Shown here piece by piece: positions 35,761 to 48,211 of a stretch of DNA of 64,000 nucleotides. The notes beneath the pieces were generated by a model. That model was given only the letters and a program-made list of their open reading frames with translations. It did no database searches and was not told the origin of the DNA. The stretch lies in contig CM067084.1 of assembly GCA_034008185.1 (NCBI GenBank), positions 67,056,612 through 67,120,611 on the forward strand. Reading direction: 5' to 3'. A program made the translations under genes and the position numbers. The DNA is from Gorsachius magnificus. Its lineage: Eukaryota; Chordata; Aves; Pelecaniformes; Ardeidae. Within the stretch, counting starts at the first letter, position 1. Each line of letters starts with the position of its first letter.

Positions 35761-37105
35761 ATTTGGCCCAACCTCTTTATAAGGATGAGCTTTATTTTTC
35801 TAATTTGGATTTTGTTGCTGAGATGATAAACTCTTTAGAATTGCAGACAGAGAGAAAGCTTTAAGGCACTGTAGGAAAAGAAAAAGGCCCAGGACCATAT
35901 ACACTGAATCTTTTATCTTAATATCTAATAATAAACCCACAGGTAATAACACGACCTGTGAAACCTTCTAGCTAGGTGCTTAATTAAAAAGCAAGATCAA
36001 AGGTCATTGCTTCATTTAGAATACAAATCTCTGCCTTTGAAACTGTAAGGGAGGCGGCAGTGTTCAATAGCCTGAAATACAATGCTTTGGTTCATCAGTC
36101 CCACGCTAACCCCACCACAAGGTCATCATAGCTGGAATGCAGCGAGCATGTCAGCCCCCTCTCTAATGCCTTTTTAAGGTCGGCATCTTGCGTCTGTGCT
36201 TTCTGAGACTGATCTCACCGGCTGCATGTTGATACCAGCTGGAGGAAAGGCTGCAAGATCAAGGTGAGCATGATCAGCACCAGAGCGTTATCCAGGAGAA
36301 ATCGGAACTCCAGCGCATGCAGTGTAGGGGTGAGCAAGGGTGTTTTACAATAAAAATTACCTGCATAGGTTACTATAGCAAATACTCTGTTTCTTAGCTT
36401 TTTCCTAATGCAGCATAAAATGGAGAGCAGGCCATGACACCATTACAAATTTTGAGTTTAATGACAGATGTAGCACAGGTGGCATACAGTGGGCAAGATT
36501 TTGTCAGACACAGGTGAAAGATAAGACTAGGCTTGTCACGATACTAAAAAAAAATATCTCCTTGCAGCCCAAAATCTGTTCCTCATGCAACTTACAGATT
36601 TCAGTGAGAACACCCCAAAACATGTATGATGATAACTTGAATTCAGTGGAAGTTAATACTCTCATTTAACTCAGCCAAAATATAATATGGCATAAATACA
36701 CAACCTTAATATATACAAAATCAGAAAAGCAAAGAAACCCTCTATCTTCTTTTGCCTGTGTGGTCTCTTCTGAACCTTCTACTTCAACAGCAACTGCCCA
36801 CTGACATTGTTTCCAGGGAAAAACAAGTACCAGCCATGACACAAAGCTTAGTGAATGAAAGTATCTATAAAATCCTAAATCAAATTTATCAGCTGTAGCT
36901 TTAATCACCTTTGCTACAATCTACAACAAAATTTGAATAAGTGTAAACCAACTTTGTTGATCTACAGTATCCCAATGATGTAAACCTGTTATGGAAGTAG
37001 ATTTTGATTTCCTACCACTGCTGTCAGAACTCACACTGGAAATTTAATATCCTCAAAGCAGACAGTTTGCTTCCAGAGATTTTAGAAGAATAGGCCTTTG
37101 TTTAA
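35761..37105. other. unannotated DNA
   Basis: No gene or confident repeat in this stretch leading up to the CR1. Confidence 0.5.
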
Positions 37106-37412
37106 ATCACAGAATCATAGAACCGTTTAGGTTGGAAAAGACCTCTAAGATCATCAAGTGCAACCGTTACACTAATACTGCCATCCCACCACTAAACCAT
37201 GTCCCTAAGCACCTCGTCTACCCGTCTTTTAAATACCTCCAGGGATGGGGACTCGACCACTTCGCTGGGCAGCCCATTCCAGAGCCTGACGACCCTTTCT
37301 GTGAAGAAATTTTTCCTAATGTCTAACCTAAACCTGCCCTGGCACAACTTGAGGCCATTTCCCCTCGTCCTATCACCCATTATCTGGGAGAAGAGACCAA
37401 CATACACCAACA
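37106..37412 (-). mobile_element. CR1 LINE, 5'-truncated, reversed
   Basis: The plus strand begins with the reversed CR1 tail atcacagaatcatagaaccg (37106-37125). It runs through ggttggaaaagacctctaag and the 3' UTR into antisense ORF2 code up to about 37412, where similarity stops near 'accaacatcc'. About 300 bp remain of a LINE that is several kb when complete. The open ORF2 end and clear tail suggest it is younger than the fragments at 2311 or 59380. Confidence 0.93.
37192..37412 (-). pseudogene. CR1 ORF2 C-terminal remnant, 73 codons open
   Basis: The last part of CR1 ORF2 with no stop or frameshift. In the middle are the segment [17 protein letters not shown] and then [18 protein letters not shown], ending in VLRDMV before the stop. 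This is the same C-terminal tail as in the copy at 16648-16791. The ATG at its 5' side is not a real start, because the element is truncated there; the reverse transcriptase and endonuclease domains are absent. Confidence 0.87.
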
Positions 37413-39696
37413 TCCATCCTCAGTTTGGGCTGAGGGTTTCAAATTTTCCGAGACTGCACCTCTCAGTCAGCTTACCCCGTGCCTCATTCATTGTGTGATA
37501 GCACCTCTTTCTGCCACATTACAATCTGAGGAAGAAGCTAGCAAGGGGTATGCTTTTTCCTTTATTTTCAGTTTTCCTTCCCTCACCTAATGGGATTAAT
37601 ACCCAGCTCTCATTACAGTAGCTGTCCAAGCCTAAGGGTTTGTGAAAGTCTGAGACATAACCTCTACTATTTCTATTCATTTCTAACTACACTGAATGAA
37701 ACCTTTTTTCCTTCCTAACACTGGCATCATTTGGTAGTCAATTTTTTGTGTTGTCTTCTAGTACAGCATAAGCATGGTCTGTCAATGTTAGAAGCAGCTA
37801 TCACAATGTTATGCTCTATTTTTTTGCATTTCTGACAATAATTTTCATTTTTACGCTTGTCTTGATCCACTGTCCCATCATTAGAGTCAATATGTGGTGG
37901 CTCATATGCTCTGTTATCATATAAGTCATCTGAATAGTTAGCTGATGATGTCTTTATTTGCCTTCAGAATCACTTTCTGCGGTTTGCACAATTCTGGGCA
38001 TGAATGTTTTATTTTAAATAACAATTGAATTCACTGAGTAAAATTTGTGATTAATATAGTTGTGAATTATTCCAGGAGCACTAGACACTGGTGAATAATA
38101 GAAAAATATATTTTCTGAATAATTTATTTGAAAGATATAAGAATTGTACAATAAATTATTCAACTAATATGATTCAGCTGGTCTTCAGTCATTTTTAAGG
38201 TAACTTGTGCTCCCTCTACTGGATGATTAGCTGCTTCCAAAGGAACCAAAAAAACTGTGGAGTCATGAGTTTAGAATTATTTTTTTAAATATCTAAAAAT
38301 ACTTGGCAATGGGACAGTTGATTTTTCAATATTGATACTTAAACTCAAAAGGCATTTTTTATTCGGCAACCATCTTTTAAAAGGCGAAGTTTTAGACCTA
38401 ATTACTTGGCAATATATGTTCGATTCAGAAAAATCGATAAATGTTACTCCTTAAGTACTCTCTGACACTCAGTGATGAACTACAGTTTGGCCAGGGTAGG
38501 CAAAGGCATAAGGCTCCCGAGTAGTACTTATGCAAGTGATGATGGCTGGCACTCATTGACCATGGGAATGTCTGGATGCGTGCAGCACCTTGAGCCCTGC
38601 AATCTTAATGCTGGTCAAAGTCTTCAATAAATATTTCACTGTCTGAACATAATCTATTAAAATATTAATGATAGGAAGTGGTGAGTAGATGTTGATGCTA
38701 TCAGGCATGGGATGGGCACTGACATGGCTCAGTCTGCCCATTTGGGCAATCCCCTGCACACAAGAAAAAGCATCCTGTCCCTACCCCAGTCCTGACCAGG
38801 GCAGCAGGTTTGGCATGTGTCATACAGTCAGAAAAACAGGTTTCGCTTATTGCCCCTATTAGGCTGTGGTGATCAAGCACGGAGCTGCCTGTCAGGTACC
38901 CCACAGCAGCCAGGATTATATCATTTGCACCAGATTATTGCTTTTCTGGTTATTCAGCCCTCCTTGGACCTTGTTTTCCCTCACCTAGTATCTTCACAGA
39001 TGAACAACTCATCTCCTATAACTTTTTCTGCATTGGTCCTACTTTTGGTGTATCAGTACAAAAATTTGGGGGTTTTTTATGGTTTCCTCAGTCATCTCAT
39101 CTTTGTATAGTATTGTTGATGAGCACTGTTGTTCTTGCAAGCTACCACATTCAAAAGGCTCCCAAGACTCCCCTCTAATTTCTCATGAAGTTCAGCCCAC
39201 TCTCCTGTAACTCCTATAAAATCCAGCCATCCCTCACAGTGTAACTTCAACCTTTGCCAACCTCTTACATCATTATCTGTCACATCTAGCAGTTTCCTAA
39301 ACCATGTCCATCTCCACATCCTGTGTGGTTAGCTTAACCTCAGCCCAGGGCACCACTGGCAGTCTAGTCATAGTAATAATAATAAAACACTACGATCTGC
39401 TCATTCTTCTTGCTCGGTACATGATGCTCATCTTTTCTTGGCTGGCCCTTCCGATCTTTTGATTTCTGACTGCCAAAGGTCCCAGGTCTTTTCATCAGAC
39501 CTCATCAGACTCCATGAAAACTTCTCTCAAAGGCTAGATAGAGAGTGCTGTGGAGAAGCATAGCAAAGTTTGTGATGAGCCTGATCTAACACATATTAAA
39601 GGACAGTCTTTCCATTTTTCTTTTTCTCTAAACTACAGTCATGCCCCTTGAGAGTAATTTATTCTGGCAAAAGCAAATTGAATCTAATACTTAACT
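37413..39696. other. unannotated DNA
   Basis: No gene or confident repeat. AT-rich, for example 38090-38170. Open frames of 97 codons or less are not recognisable. Confidence 0.5.
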
Positions 39697-39745
39697 TACA
39701 TTCAAATCAGTATAACTTCAGTGAAGTCAGTGAAGTGAAATCAGA
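39697..39745. repeat. short tandem within a possible old repeat
   Basis: CAGTGAAGT is duplicated head to tail (39719-39727 and 39728-39736). The surrounding 'caaatcagtataacttcagtg' resembles the interior of the old amniote repeat with 'gaagtcaatgga' motifs. The tandem is certain; the family link is weak. Confidence 0.4.
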
Positions 39746-41114
39746 ATACAGCTAGGATAAATGAAAGAAAAATCAAGCCTGCTTTGTAGGACAGGAAAAA
39801 AAAAAACACAGTTCATAATTGCTAACATTAGAATTGGTTCTTCTAAGTGATGGACATCAAACAACTAAATATATTCAAAATCTATTCACTTGCATGTTAC
39901 TTTCTTAACCTCGTATGCCAATAAAATAGCATCATGCTACCAATCACACTGCTATCAGCAGTCTTTAGATTACAGCTTTTATGGTGAGAGAATGGATGGC
40001 ATCCCTTTGGAGAAATAAAGAGAACAGGAAATATATTCATGGCTTCATAAACAGAAATTCAGAGTGGAAATCTTGAATTAATTTACTTCGTTCAGATGTA
40101 GGATTGTATAAATGTTTGTCATTATTTTCAGTGTAAAAACGAAGAAAGATTCATATAAAGAGAATTTGTCAGAATACTCATCACATTTCCATTATCTAGG
40201 AAAAATGTGACTTGGGATCCATTAAATACAAAAGAGTGAACAGCTAACTCACTTCCTGATAGTTATATCATGATTAGTTAGAGTAATATAGCAGTACAGT
40301 ACATACGAAAGTGGTATAGATTTATTTATAATCACTCTAAAAATGGTGCCGAAGAGATGCTTTGGCAAGGAGCAAAGAATGTGAGTTAAGATTAAAGGCC
40401 ATGAGTATTTGGTGGCAAAATTATTCTTTGTTTTGTAACAATACAAATATTCTCATCAATATTAAGACTCTGGAATTCAAGCATCACTAAAACAGTCCAC
40501 TTTTATCTTTAATACATCATTCTTGTTGTTCCTGCCTTGGTAAGTGCCTTAATATCACTAAAACCCCTACTCATTTAATTTAGCCCAGTAACTTGGAGCA
40601 TCTTGAGTGTGCAGGTATTTGTAGATACACAGACAGTCTTGCTGCCTTCTTCAAACACTCTGTCTCTAAGAACATGAGGACATTTAAGACTGAAAATGAT
40701 AACTGCTTTTTCTTATTAATTTGATTTCTGTTAGAAGCAGGGAGGCTCATACTGGGATCAGGAGCTCAACTATCTTCAGACCCAATATAAAACCAGAACC
40801 AGACACCTTCAGAAATTATTGGAGAGTACATGTAGGGCACTTGCACACATCTCCAGTGGGACATGGATGTGTTGGAGAGACTGTGAATGAGCATCTTGCT
40901 CTGTGCATGAGAGGAAAATCTGATGCATTTGAGGTCTATTGCAGTTGTGGTATACAAACAGGTCACCCGCCAGGCACACGCCCATGGAATCCATCACAGA
41001 CTAGATGGTGTGAAACTGGCAGGTTGAGTTGCCTCACCAGCAGCTGACAAGACAAGAATAAAGCCATGTCAGCCAGTTAAAAACTTGCCAGGTGGCAGGA
41101 TTTACACCGTGGTA
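39746..41114. other. unannotated DNA
   Basis: No gene or clear repeat. The 108-codon frame at 40721-41047 has no recognisable domain and is treated as chance. Confidence 0.5.
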
Positions 41115-41243
41115 GCCATTTGACAGATGGGAAAATGCACCAGAGAGAACAAATCCACCACACAGAGCATTTTCCAAGCAGGCGTGGGAAATGAATTCAT
41201 GTGCTCTAAATCCCACTTTAATGCTTTCACTACAAGACCATTC
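41115..41243 (-). mobile_element. MIR-type SINE, reversed
   Basis: Antisense MIR order is visible: ccatttgacagatgggaaaa (41117-41136), then cagagagaacaa, ccaccacacagagcat, a 'gggaaatgaattcatgtgct' stretch (41188-41207) and tttcactacaagacca (41225-41240). These correspond to the MIR 3' half through its tRNA-like promoter. Diverged but collinear. Confidence 0.62.
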
Positions 41244-42040
41244 TTCAGCTTGAAAAATGAGATCATGTTGGGAAAATATGGTATGGAAAATGCAAAGATA
41301 TAAGACTCTGCATAGAAGACATAATATCAATAATATTCCATTTTGTCCAGGCTCACACTAAAATTTTGGAGGAATTTAAGCCCACCCTTTTCTCGCTGAA
41401 ATCTCCAAATTTCAGGAAACAGATTCTGAAATATTTCAAGGAATGAAATTTCCAAATCTGGTCTAAAACTGAAAGTTCGTATAAAAAGCCATCATGTTAC
41501 AGGTTTAAGAGGCAGTATTTTTTTGAATTTGCAAGGAACAGAGGGAGCATTCACAGCACAAGCCGTTCTTTTCATGACTGAAATAGAAGCCAACACGACC
41601 CTTAGGTTATCATGTATTCAACAGCACATTTTTTAGAGGAGTGCTCTTTGTCTGAAAGCATCAGTTGTTACTATGGTTGCTAAACACTGCAGTAAGACTT
41701 TTATGTTTGCATGTAAATTGTCAAATCCTAATAATATAGACTGAAATGTTATATGCCCCATGACTGCCTCAGGCTGAATTTTTGCGGAGCATTTTACCTC
41801 TAACTGTTCACCATCTTTCTCCAAATGAGGTTAGGTTTTGTCGGTGTTAGAAATGCTGGTGACCCCTTCTTTCATATGCTCTTGTCTTAGAGAAGGCACT
41901 TGAAATTTGGCAGAAAGGTGAGAAACTGAAGATTCACAGCTGCAATGGATGTTAAAAGAAGCAGAGCTCCAAACATGTAAAATACCGTATCATGTTACAT
42001 ACTTGGAAAAAACCACCAAATTATTCTCTTTTACTTTATT
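41244..42040. other. unannotated DNA
   Basis: No gene or clear repeat between the two MIR-type elements. Confidence 0.5.
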
Positions 42041-42150
42041 CTCTCTGCACCTTTGTTTGTCAACTGCAAAATACAGGTGATACTACTTATCTCTCAAAAG
42101 CTCTGTGAAAATAGAGGAAAGTTTGTGAAAACTAAAAGTCTATACAAATA
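42041..42150 (+). mobile_element. MIR-type SINE, 3' half
   Basis: Starts ctctctgcacctttgtttgt and continues with caactgcaaaatacaggtga, tactacttatctctcaaaag and a worn 'tgtgaaaatagaggaaagttt'. This follows the MIR order 'cctcagtttcc - ctgtaaaatgg - tacctacctcacagg - gaggattaaa'. Confidence 0.62.
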
Positions 42151-42895
42151 AGCTCCATAAAAAAATAAGCCATAAAAACCCCTGAAAAATTAACAATTCT
42201 GTTTGTAGAAGAGGGTTTGAAAAAATGTACGGTAAACAAAGTAGGAACTACTGCAAAGAACAAAGATGAAAAATGTCTAAATGAGCCTCATCCTCCCTGA
42301 GTACTCAGGCACAGATTTAGGAGAGAAAGCACAGTATATGGAAATACTGGTATGTAATGAAGGCACGATAAAGATGTATCATCGTAGTACTTAATATACG
42401 AGACAGGCAAATGAAGGTAATACAGCCTGCAGGAACCATGAGAACAAAATAGGCGGCTCCTCTGATGGCAGGTAGAGTTCTTAGGCATAAAATTGTCAAC
42501 TGATATTACACATGGATATTACTTTCAGCTTCTCATCCAGACTTCACCAGCCTTTGATGTAAGTAGGGATCTAGACATGAATATGAACTTTTTTCCTGAT
42601 CTCTTCTCTATAATAGATCAGTTCAATTCAGCTCTGGTAACCCAAGCATCACTGAAATTTGGAAAAATTTGTATCCTCCTCCAGTCATAATGGATCAGAT
42701 CTTCCAGTCTCTTCCAAAATCTTCAATTTTGCAAGCCTACTAGTGAGATAATTAGGCTCTCAATCCTTTCTTGAACAATTCCACAGCTTTTGCTTATTAG
42801 CCTTTACAGAAAGATTGTGCAACACTATGAAATGCCTTAAAAATGTGAACGAAATCATATAGCAGTATAACCAGGTTAGCTCAGATATATATCTC

Positions 42896-42914
42896 TGTGT
42901 GTGTGTGTGTGTGT
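42896..42914. repeat. (TG)n microsatellite
   Basis: Nineteen bases of uninterrupted TG dinucleotide, preceded by a short AT repeat (atatatat). Short enough to be only mildly variable. Confidence 0.9.
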
Positions 42915-45828
42915 AGTTTGTCGTATGGAATAACAATAAGCATTAAGAATTAAGGCTTCGGTCTGTTACTGTTGCTTTAGTATCCTAAGTCTGCAGATTT
43001 AGGCATCACACTGCCTTATAATCCTCTAAGCACCCAGGTCTCTGCTGGTAAAATCTCCTGATGCCTGGCTTGCTGGCCACGTACATAGCTGTAATACCTA
43101 TGATATTGCAAAGCTACAAAATATTCTCAGCCAGGAGCTCCTCCGCTACCTTATTTCTACATCAGTCATGGAGGATTGGGAGCAATACAAAGCACCAATG
43201 GGTATTTTTTGCTGTGATGAGGTGTCCCTCTTCACCCAGTGGTGAGCACTCACAGAGGGTATGGAAGAGTCAGGTTTGGCAGAGCAACAGGGCACTGTGC
43301 AATGGACATTCATTCCTCCTGACAGCATTTTCTACTGAAGACCCGAGGCTTTCTGGAAATCCTCATCTCAGGCAACCGCAAACATGTCAACACCACACAG
43401 TGGAGTGTGACATAAAGTGAATGGGGACCCAAAAGCATATAACCAAGAACACAACTATTCTGATTTTGGACTCAAGCCAGCTCATATGAAGCACAGTCTC
43501 TGAATACCATGCTCAGCTGCAAAGAAAGCCATCTCAGGCGTATCTGCTTTCACTGATTTATACTTAATCACTCTCTCTTCTGGTATTGTGTTGGCCATCA
43601 GGACAGCTTATGAGCATCAGGGAGTCCTGTGGTTCCTTAGGAACAGAACTGGTCCTTTTCTTTACATTTTACACAGCCAGGCACACTTGATTGTAATACT
43701 GTACAAACCAGGTAAGTCCCTGACAGGGCTTTTTGTCTGCAAAAAAATAAATTACGTGTAAATATAAGAAAAAGGTGTAAAGTTTATATCATAAGTATGT
43801 TTTCTCATTACATCTGGGTTTTTTTCTTTGTAGCCTTTCTGATGCTCTCTTGACATTGCACAGGAGGTATTTTTAAGTCACTCATGCCACTACTTACTAA
43901 ATAAACATCTGAAGCATTTTTTAGATCTAGGATAAACTATATCCATTTCTCTTTCTTCTGCTATGAGGTTGCTTATATCAAGAGTCCCTGTGACTCAGTT
44001 TATCATTGCAAAGGAACCATTACACTCATAATAAAATGGGAAATGAGCACTGCAGACACCAGCTTTACTCAGAGAGTCTAGAGATGCAAAACAATTTCCG
44101 AGCACTGTAGCTAACCAGATATATGCACAATATCTTTGACAGAGCTTTCACAAAGAAGAGCCAGCTGATTGTAAAAGAAAAATACACAATTGGTTTTAAA
44201 GGAAAGGCAACCAGGACAAATACTTTGGGATGGTGAAGATCAGCATCGACCTTCCAGGCTACAGAAAATTCATGGAAACTGCCCACAGCGTCCCTGGTGG
44301 GTATGGTCCTACCTGCTGTAAAACAGCTCTTGCTCATCCCCTTTTACACCAGTCAAAGGTACAAAGGAGACAGAAGGGAACAGGTAAGTGGTTTAAGAGC
44401 AATAGCCTGAGCAGTCTTTGGTGACCACTGGCATCTTGTACCTGGTTTAAGTTTACATAGCTTCAAAATGCTGTCAGAAAAATTAGCAGAAAAAAAAATC
44501 CATCAAGGGTTTCCAGCCATGCGCACGCCTGCTCTGATCCCCCAGGTTCCTGAGCCAGAAATGTCCTGAGGCTAGGAGAGCAACATAGGGAAACATCACT
44601 GTCATACCCACCCAGGGCTTAATTTTCCCCCTAGACACCTGCTGCATGCCACAGTCAGAGACCAGACACTGGAAAAGAGGGATCAGTGGGTCCCAGCCTT
44701 ACTGTGAAGGGGCTGCCAAATGCTCCAGCGGACTCTGGGTTTCTTTAACCCATGGCAGTGCCAGGGAAAGCAGCAAGACAGCCATAAGGAGCACGTAACT
44801 GTGCATACCCAACAAGTTCCTTCACCACAGCAGCCGGCTACTGCAGCTATTCTGGACCAGGAATTTGTGCCCAGGCACCAGTCCCTGTTGCTAAATGCTG
44901 TCTGCGCATCTCTCCTGGGGTTGTTGGGGCTGCTGACAACCTGCAGAAAGTATTAATCCTTCCTTTGCCGAGCTGAAGACCATGCTGGCTGCTTGTTAGG
45001 AGAGAAACACCTAATTTTCATTGCAACTACAATGACTCTTACTGCCACAGTGTGCTGCTTACCAGGGATGCTGAGCTCCTCACAGCCAAAGGAAAAGATT
45101 CTTACAGTACTTGCAGAAGTAAATGTAACATGCAGGGCCCTTTGGAGGCAAGCCTAGAAGCTGGATGGAATATAATATGTCATGATTTATACCCGTTATA
45201 GGTTATACCTCTCCGTGAGAGGTAGTTATAGGCCAGGGATGCAGTTCAGACCTTTCTACTTAAGCCTGTACGAAGAAGTCAGCAGGCCTCAGACTAGTGC
45301 TTTCAGTAAACATAGTTAAGAAGAAATACTAAAATGGTAACACAACAGATCATTCAGGTGCTTGTATTAATTCTAAAATAATTTCACTCCCCCACTGCAT
45401 AGGGCTATGTGTCTAGTCTTCTCTATCAAGTGTTACTCATGCCAGTTTATGTGGTGTAATTGTGCTGCATGACTCTGGTTGAATTTGTTGGGGTTTTGTT
45501 TGTTTCTCTTTTCCTGGTGACACCTGTATTCATGAATATTTTAGCACTTCAGTTTGAGATCTTTGTAACCCTAGGAGGCAATTACTATATTACAGGTGTA
45601 CAGGTGAATTTTGCAATGTGTAGGCTGCGGTCAAGCAGATTTTAAGTGTCTGGGATGATTCAAGCTCTTAAATGTCTTACAAATGTACTAATGTACAAAC
45701 TTCAGACTTTGTGATCTGGATAGCACTAATCAGTAGCATGTAAGTGCTTGAGCTCTACTCACAGTTATTCATATAAAACCTATTGTAAGTCTTAAGGCCC
45801 ACCTGGTCACTAGTCACTAACATTGAAA
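42915..45828. other. unannotated DNA
   Basis: No gene or confident repeat in about 2.9 kb. Open frames of 119 codons or less (43061-43420) have no recognisable domain. Confidence 0.5.
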
Positions 45829-46030
45829 CACAGAATCACAGGAAAATTCAGTTTGGAAGGGACCTCAAGAGGTCTCCAGTCCAACCTCCTGCTCAGACCA
45901 GGTTCAGCTGTGAGACCAGATGAAGTTGCTTGGAGCCGTATTAAATGGCTCTTTAAAACTCCCAAGGATGGAGACTGCACAACCTCTGTGGGCAGTCTGT
46001 GCCACTGCTGGACTGTCCTCATGAGGAAGA
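45829..46030 (-). mobile_element. older CR1 copy, 3' segment (interrupted)
   Basis: Begins with a worn reversed tail cacagaatcaca (45829-45840). It then gives antisense 3' UTR and ORF2 end (cagtttggaagggacctcaa at 45850, gtgccactgctggactgtcc at 45999-46018). It breaks off at 46030, where a second CR1 tail starts, and its consensus resumes at 46252. More diverged than the copy inside it. Confidence 0.85.
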
Positions 46031-46251
46031 ATCATAGAATCATAGAATGTTTGGGGTTGGAAGGGACCCCTAGAGGTCATCTAGTCCAACCCCTTGCAGT
46101 GAGCAGGGACACCACTAACTAGATCAGGTTGCTCAGAGCCCCATCCAACCTGGCCTTGAATGTTTCCAGGGATGGGGTCTCCACCACCTCTCTGGACAAC
46201 CCGTTCCAGGGTTTCACCACCCTCGTTGTAAAGAATTTCTTCCTAGTCTAA
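46031..46251 (-). mobile_element. younger CR1 inserted into an older CR1
   Basis: Starts with a clean reversed tail atcatagaatcatagaatgt (46031-46050), followed by ggttggaagggacccctaga and the antisense ORF2 end to ttcttcctagtcta (46237-46250), where it is truncated. It interrupts the older copy on both sides, so it must be the later insertion. Same strand as its host. Confidence 0.87.
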
Positions 46252-46556
46252 AAGGAGTTCTAAAAGAAGTTTCCCTTTACATTCATTCTGAACCTCTCTT
46301 GTTTCAATGTCTGTTGTTCTTCATCCTCCAACCATGCACTGCTATGAAGAACCCAGCTCCATTTCCTTGATGGTAGGTACCTTCCTATAGGTACCAAGGG
46401 CTGCTGTTGGTCCCTGGAAAACCACCCCTTCTCCAGGCTGAACCAGCCCAGATCCCCCAGTCCCTCCTTGCAGGGCAAACATTCCTGCCCATGCCATCGT
46501 GGCTGTCCTCTGCTGGCCTTGCTCCACTTTGTCAACATCTTTCTTATATTGTGAGT
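46252..46556 (-). mobile_element. older CR1 copy, upstream segment (resumed)
   Basis: Antisense CR1 ORF2 sequence continuing where 46030 broke off: gtttccctttacattcattc (46270-46289), then the worn 'cttctccaggctgaaccagc' (46429-46448) and gtcctctgctggccttgctc (46505-46524). Ends at about 46556. Several indels. Confidence 0.82.
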
Positions 46557-47659
46557 GAGACAAAAATATGACTTAACTGTCAAATTATCTGTAATTGGGG
46601 TGCTGATCTTCAATACTCCTGTGGGAATACTTAAACCAAAGCAGTCAGAACTGGTGAGGTGGTCATGCCCTTAGTCAGTGCTCAGACTCACTCTCATTTG
46701 ATTTACAAAATAAGATTTGAAAAGTGACAATGTGGTTTTGTCACCATAAAACAACCCTCCCCTGGAGTTTCTGTACAGTATCAGAAATGGAAACCAGAGC
46801 TCCCAGCAATGTATCACAGTGACAGCTCACAAACCCCTCAGTTCAGTGGTAACAGAAATCTTTTCAAACACTTTGTGTCAAAAAAACGCCTCAAAAGCTT
46901 TCCTAATAAACCCTTGTGGGTTTCCTTGCATAAAATGCTGCAATTTTTTCTGGAAATTAGCTTTCTAGTGGATGGCCTGCTTGCTGAATATCTAAACTTT
47001 GAAGTCACAAGGGGGATGAAGGGGCAGGAGATTATACACACTGGAGGACCAGCTTACCTGCAGGTAATTTTGTGTTAGAAAGTACTAGCCCATTGATTTG
47101 GTAGAAGGAACAAGCAAAGCAAACAAAGGAAAGCTACTTTTTAAATCGCTTTTACTTTCAGGTAGCTCTAAGTGACAGTAGTAAAAAATGATGCAGCTCC
47201 TTGCTTGACCTTTTAAATGCTTCCACTTCAGCTCTGGGTTTGTCCTATTTATGTTTGCTTTTTATGAATATTCCAGAAAATGCTTTTGTTGGTAGGAAAG
47301 TTTGCCAAAGGAATAAATTTCATAGGTGGAAATTCAACTCCAGGAAGTCAATGGGGCCTCATTTTTGACATTCCCAGATGCCTGAGAAGAGCAGATTGAA
47401 AGTCATGATCAGTTATTTGCACCTAAAACTTGCTTTGAAGAGCAATACTCTCCAACGAGAAACAGAAATGTTATCATACGCCCTATGCGAGCAATAAAAC
47501 AGCTCAGTCTTCAATGATAAAAACATATGAAACCCAGCTAACAGTGTATTTCCAAACCACACATTTTGCAGACAGTACTGATTATAGGCTCTATCTCCTC
47601 TAAAATGTCAAGGGTGAAGACACCTTCACCTTTGCAGACTGTTCTGGATTTCACATAGG
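46557..47659. other. unannotated DNA
   Basis: No gene or clear repeat between the nested CR1 pair and the pyrimidine-rich tract. Confidence 0.5.
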
Positions 47660-48006
47660 AGCTGTGTTATTTTTTCAGAAGTATTTTTATCTTAATCTTA
47701 AACTTTCTCTGGGTTGCTCTGTGTTCTCTGGTTGCTTTGTTCTTTCTGGGTTTGATTTTGGAGAGAAAGTGGAGTTTATTTTTTCTACACTTTTCTTTCC
47801 CTTTCATAGCAAGCATTCTAGCTTTTCCTTGGTTTATTGACTTAACTTACTTTCTTGATTTTTTTTAATATTATTTCTGTTTACTCGGGATGTATTTTTC
47901 CTTTGGACTGTTTTTCCCCCTTCCCAATTATATCTTTTTCTTTCATGCTGTTTTTCTTTGCTCTGGCTTTCCACTTCGTTCCCCTGCTAGTATGTTTGTT
48001 TTTCAG
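47660..48006 (+). other. long pyrimidine-rich tract ending in a splice-acceptor-like AG
   Basis: About 340 bases of mostly T and C, ending tgtttgtttttcag at 48006. Such tracts precede exons but also arise as simple sequence. It leads straight into the exon-like block described next. Confidence 0.45.
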
Positions 48007-48211
48007 ATTGTGCAACTTCTTCAGGCTATGACTTCTGTCAGCTGACAGTTCTGAGAGGAACGATATACAATGGACGGGTCCTCCGGGACCACTGTTTCAA
48101 TGCATTGAGAATGCACCAAGGACTCAGGCAGACCTAATCATATCGCACAGTTTGATTGCAGTGTGATTACCCCTGGAAGAAGGGTTGTTTTCTTTCTCCC
48201 ACCACAGAGAG
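48007..48211 (+). other. exon-like block with palindromes (speculative)
   Basis: Directly after the AG at 48005-48006 a frame stays open for about 43 codons to the TAA at 48135-48137; the peptide includes YDFCQLTVLRGTIYNGRVLR and is not recognised. A donor-like GAG|GTAGGT falls at 48209-48217, which would give a 205-nt exon ending after the stop. Three CpG lie within 25 bases (48061-48085) of otherwise CpG-poor DNA. It also holds the perfect palindromes CTGTCAGCTGACAG (48035-48048) and CAATGCATTG (48098-48107). It could be a terminal coding exon, a lncRNA exon, a regulatory element or chance. Confidence 0.2.

Noticed and set aside
42880..42914. CRISPR-like or satellite array
   Set aside because: Simple AT then TG dinucleotide repeat of 19 bases only; no spacer-repeat structure anywhere in the window.
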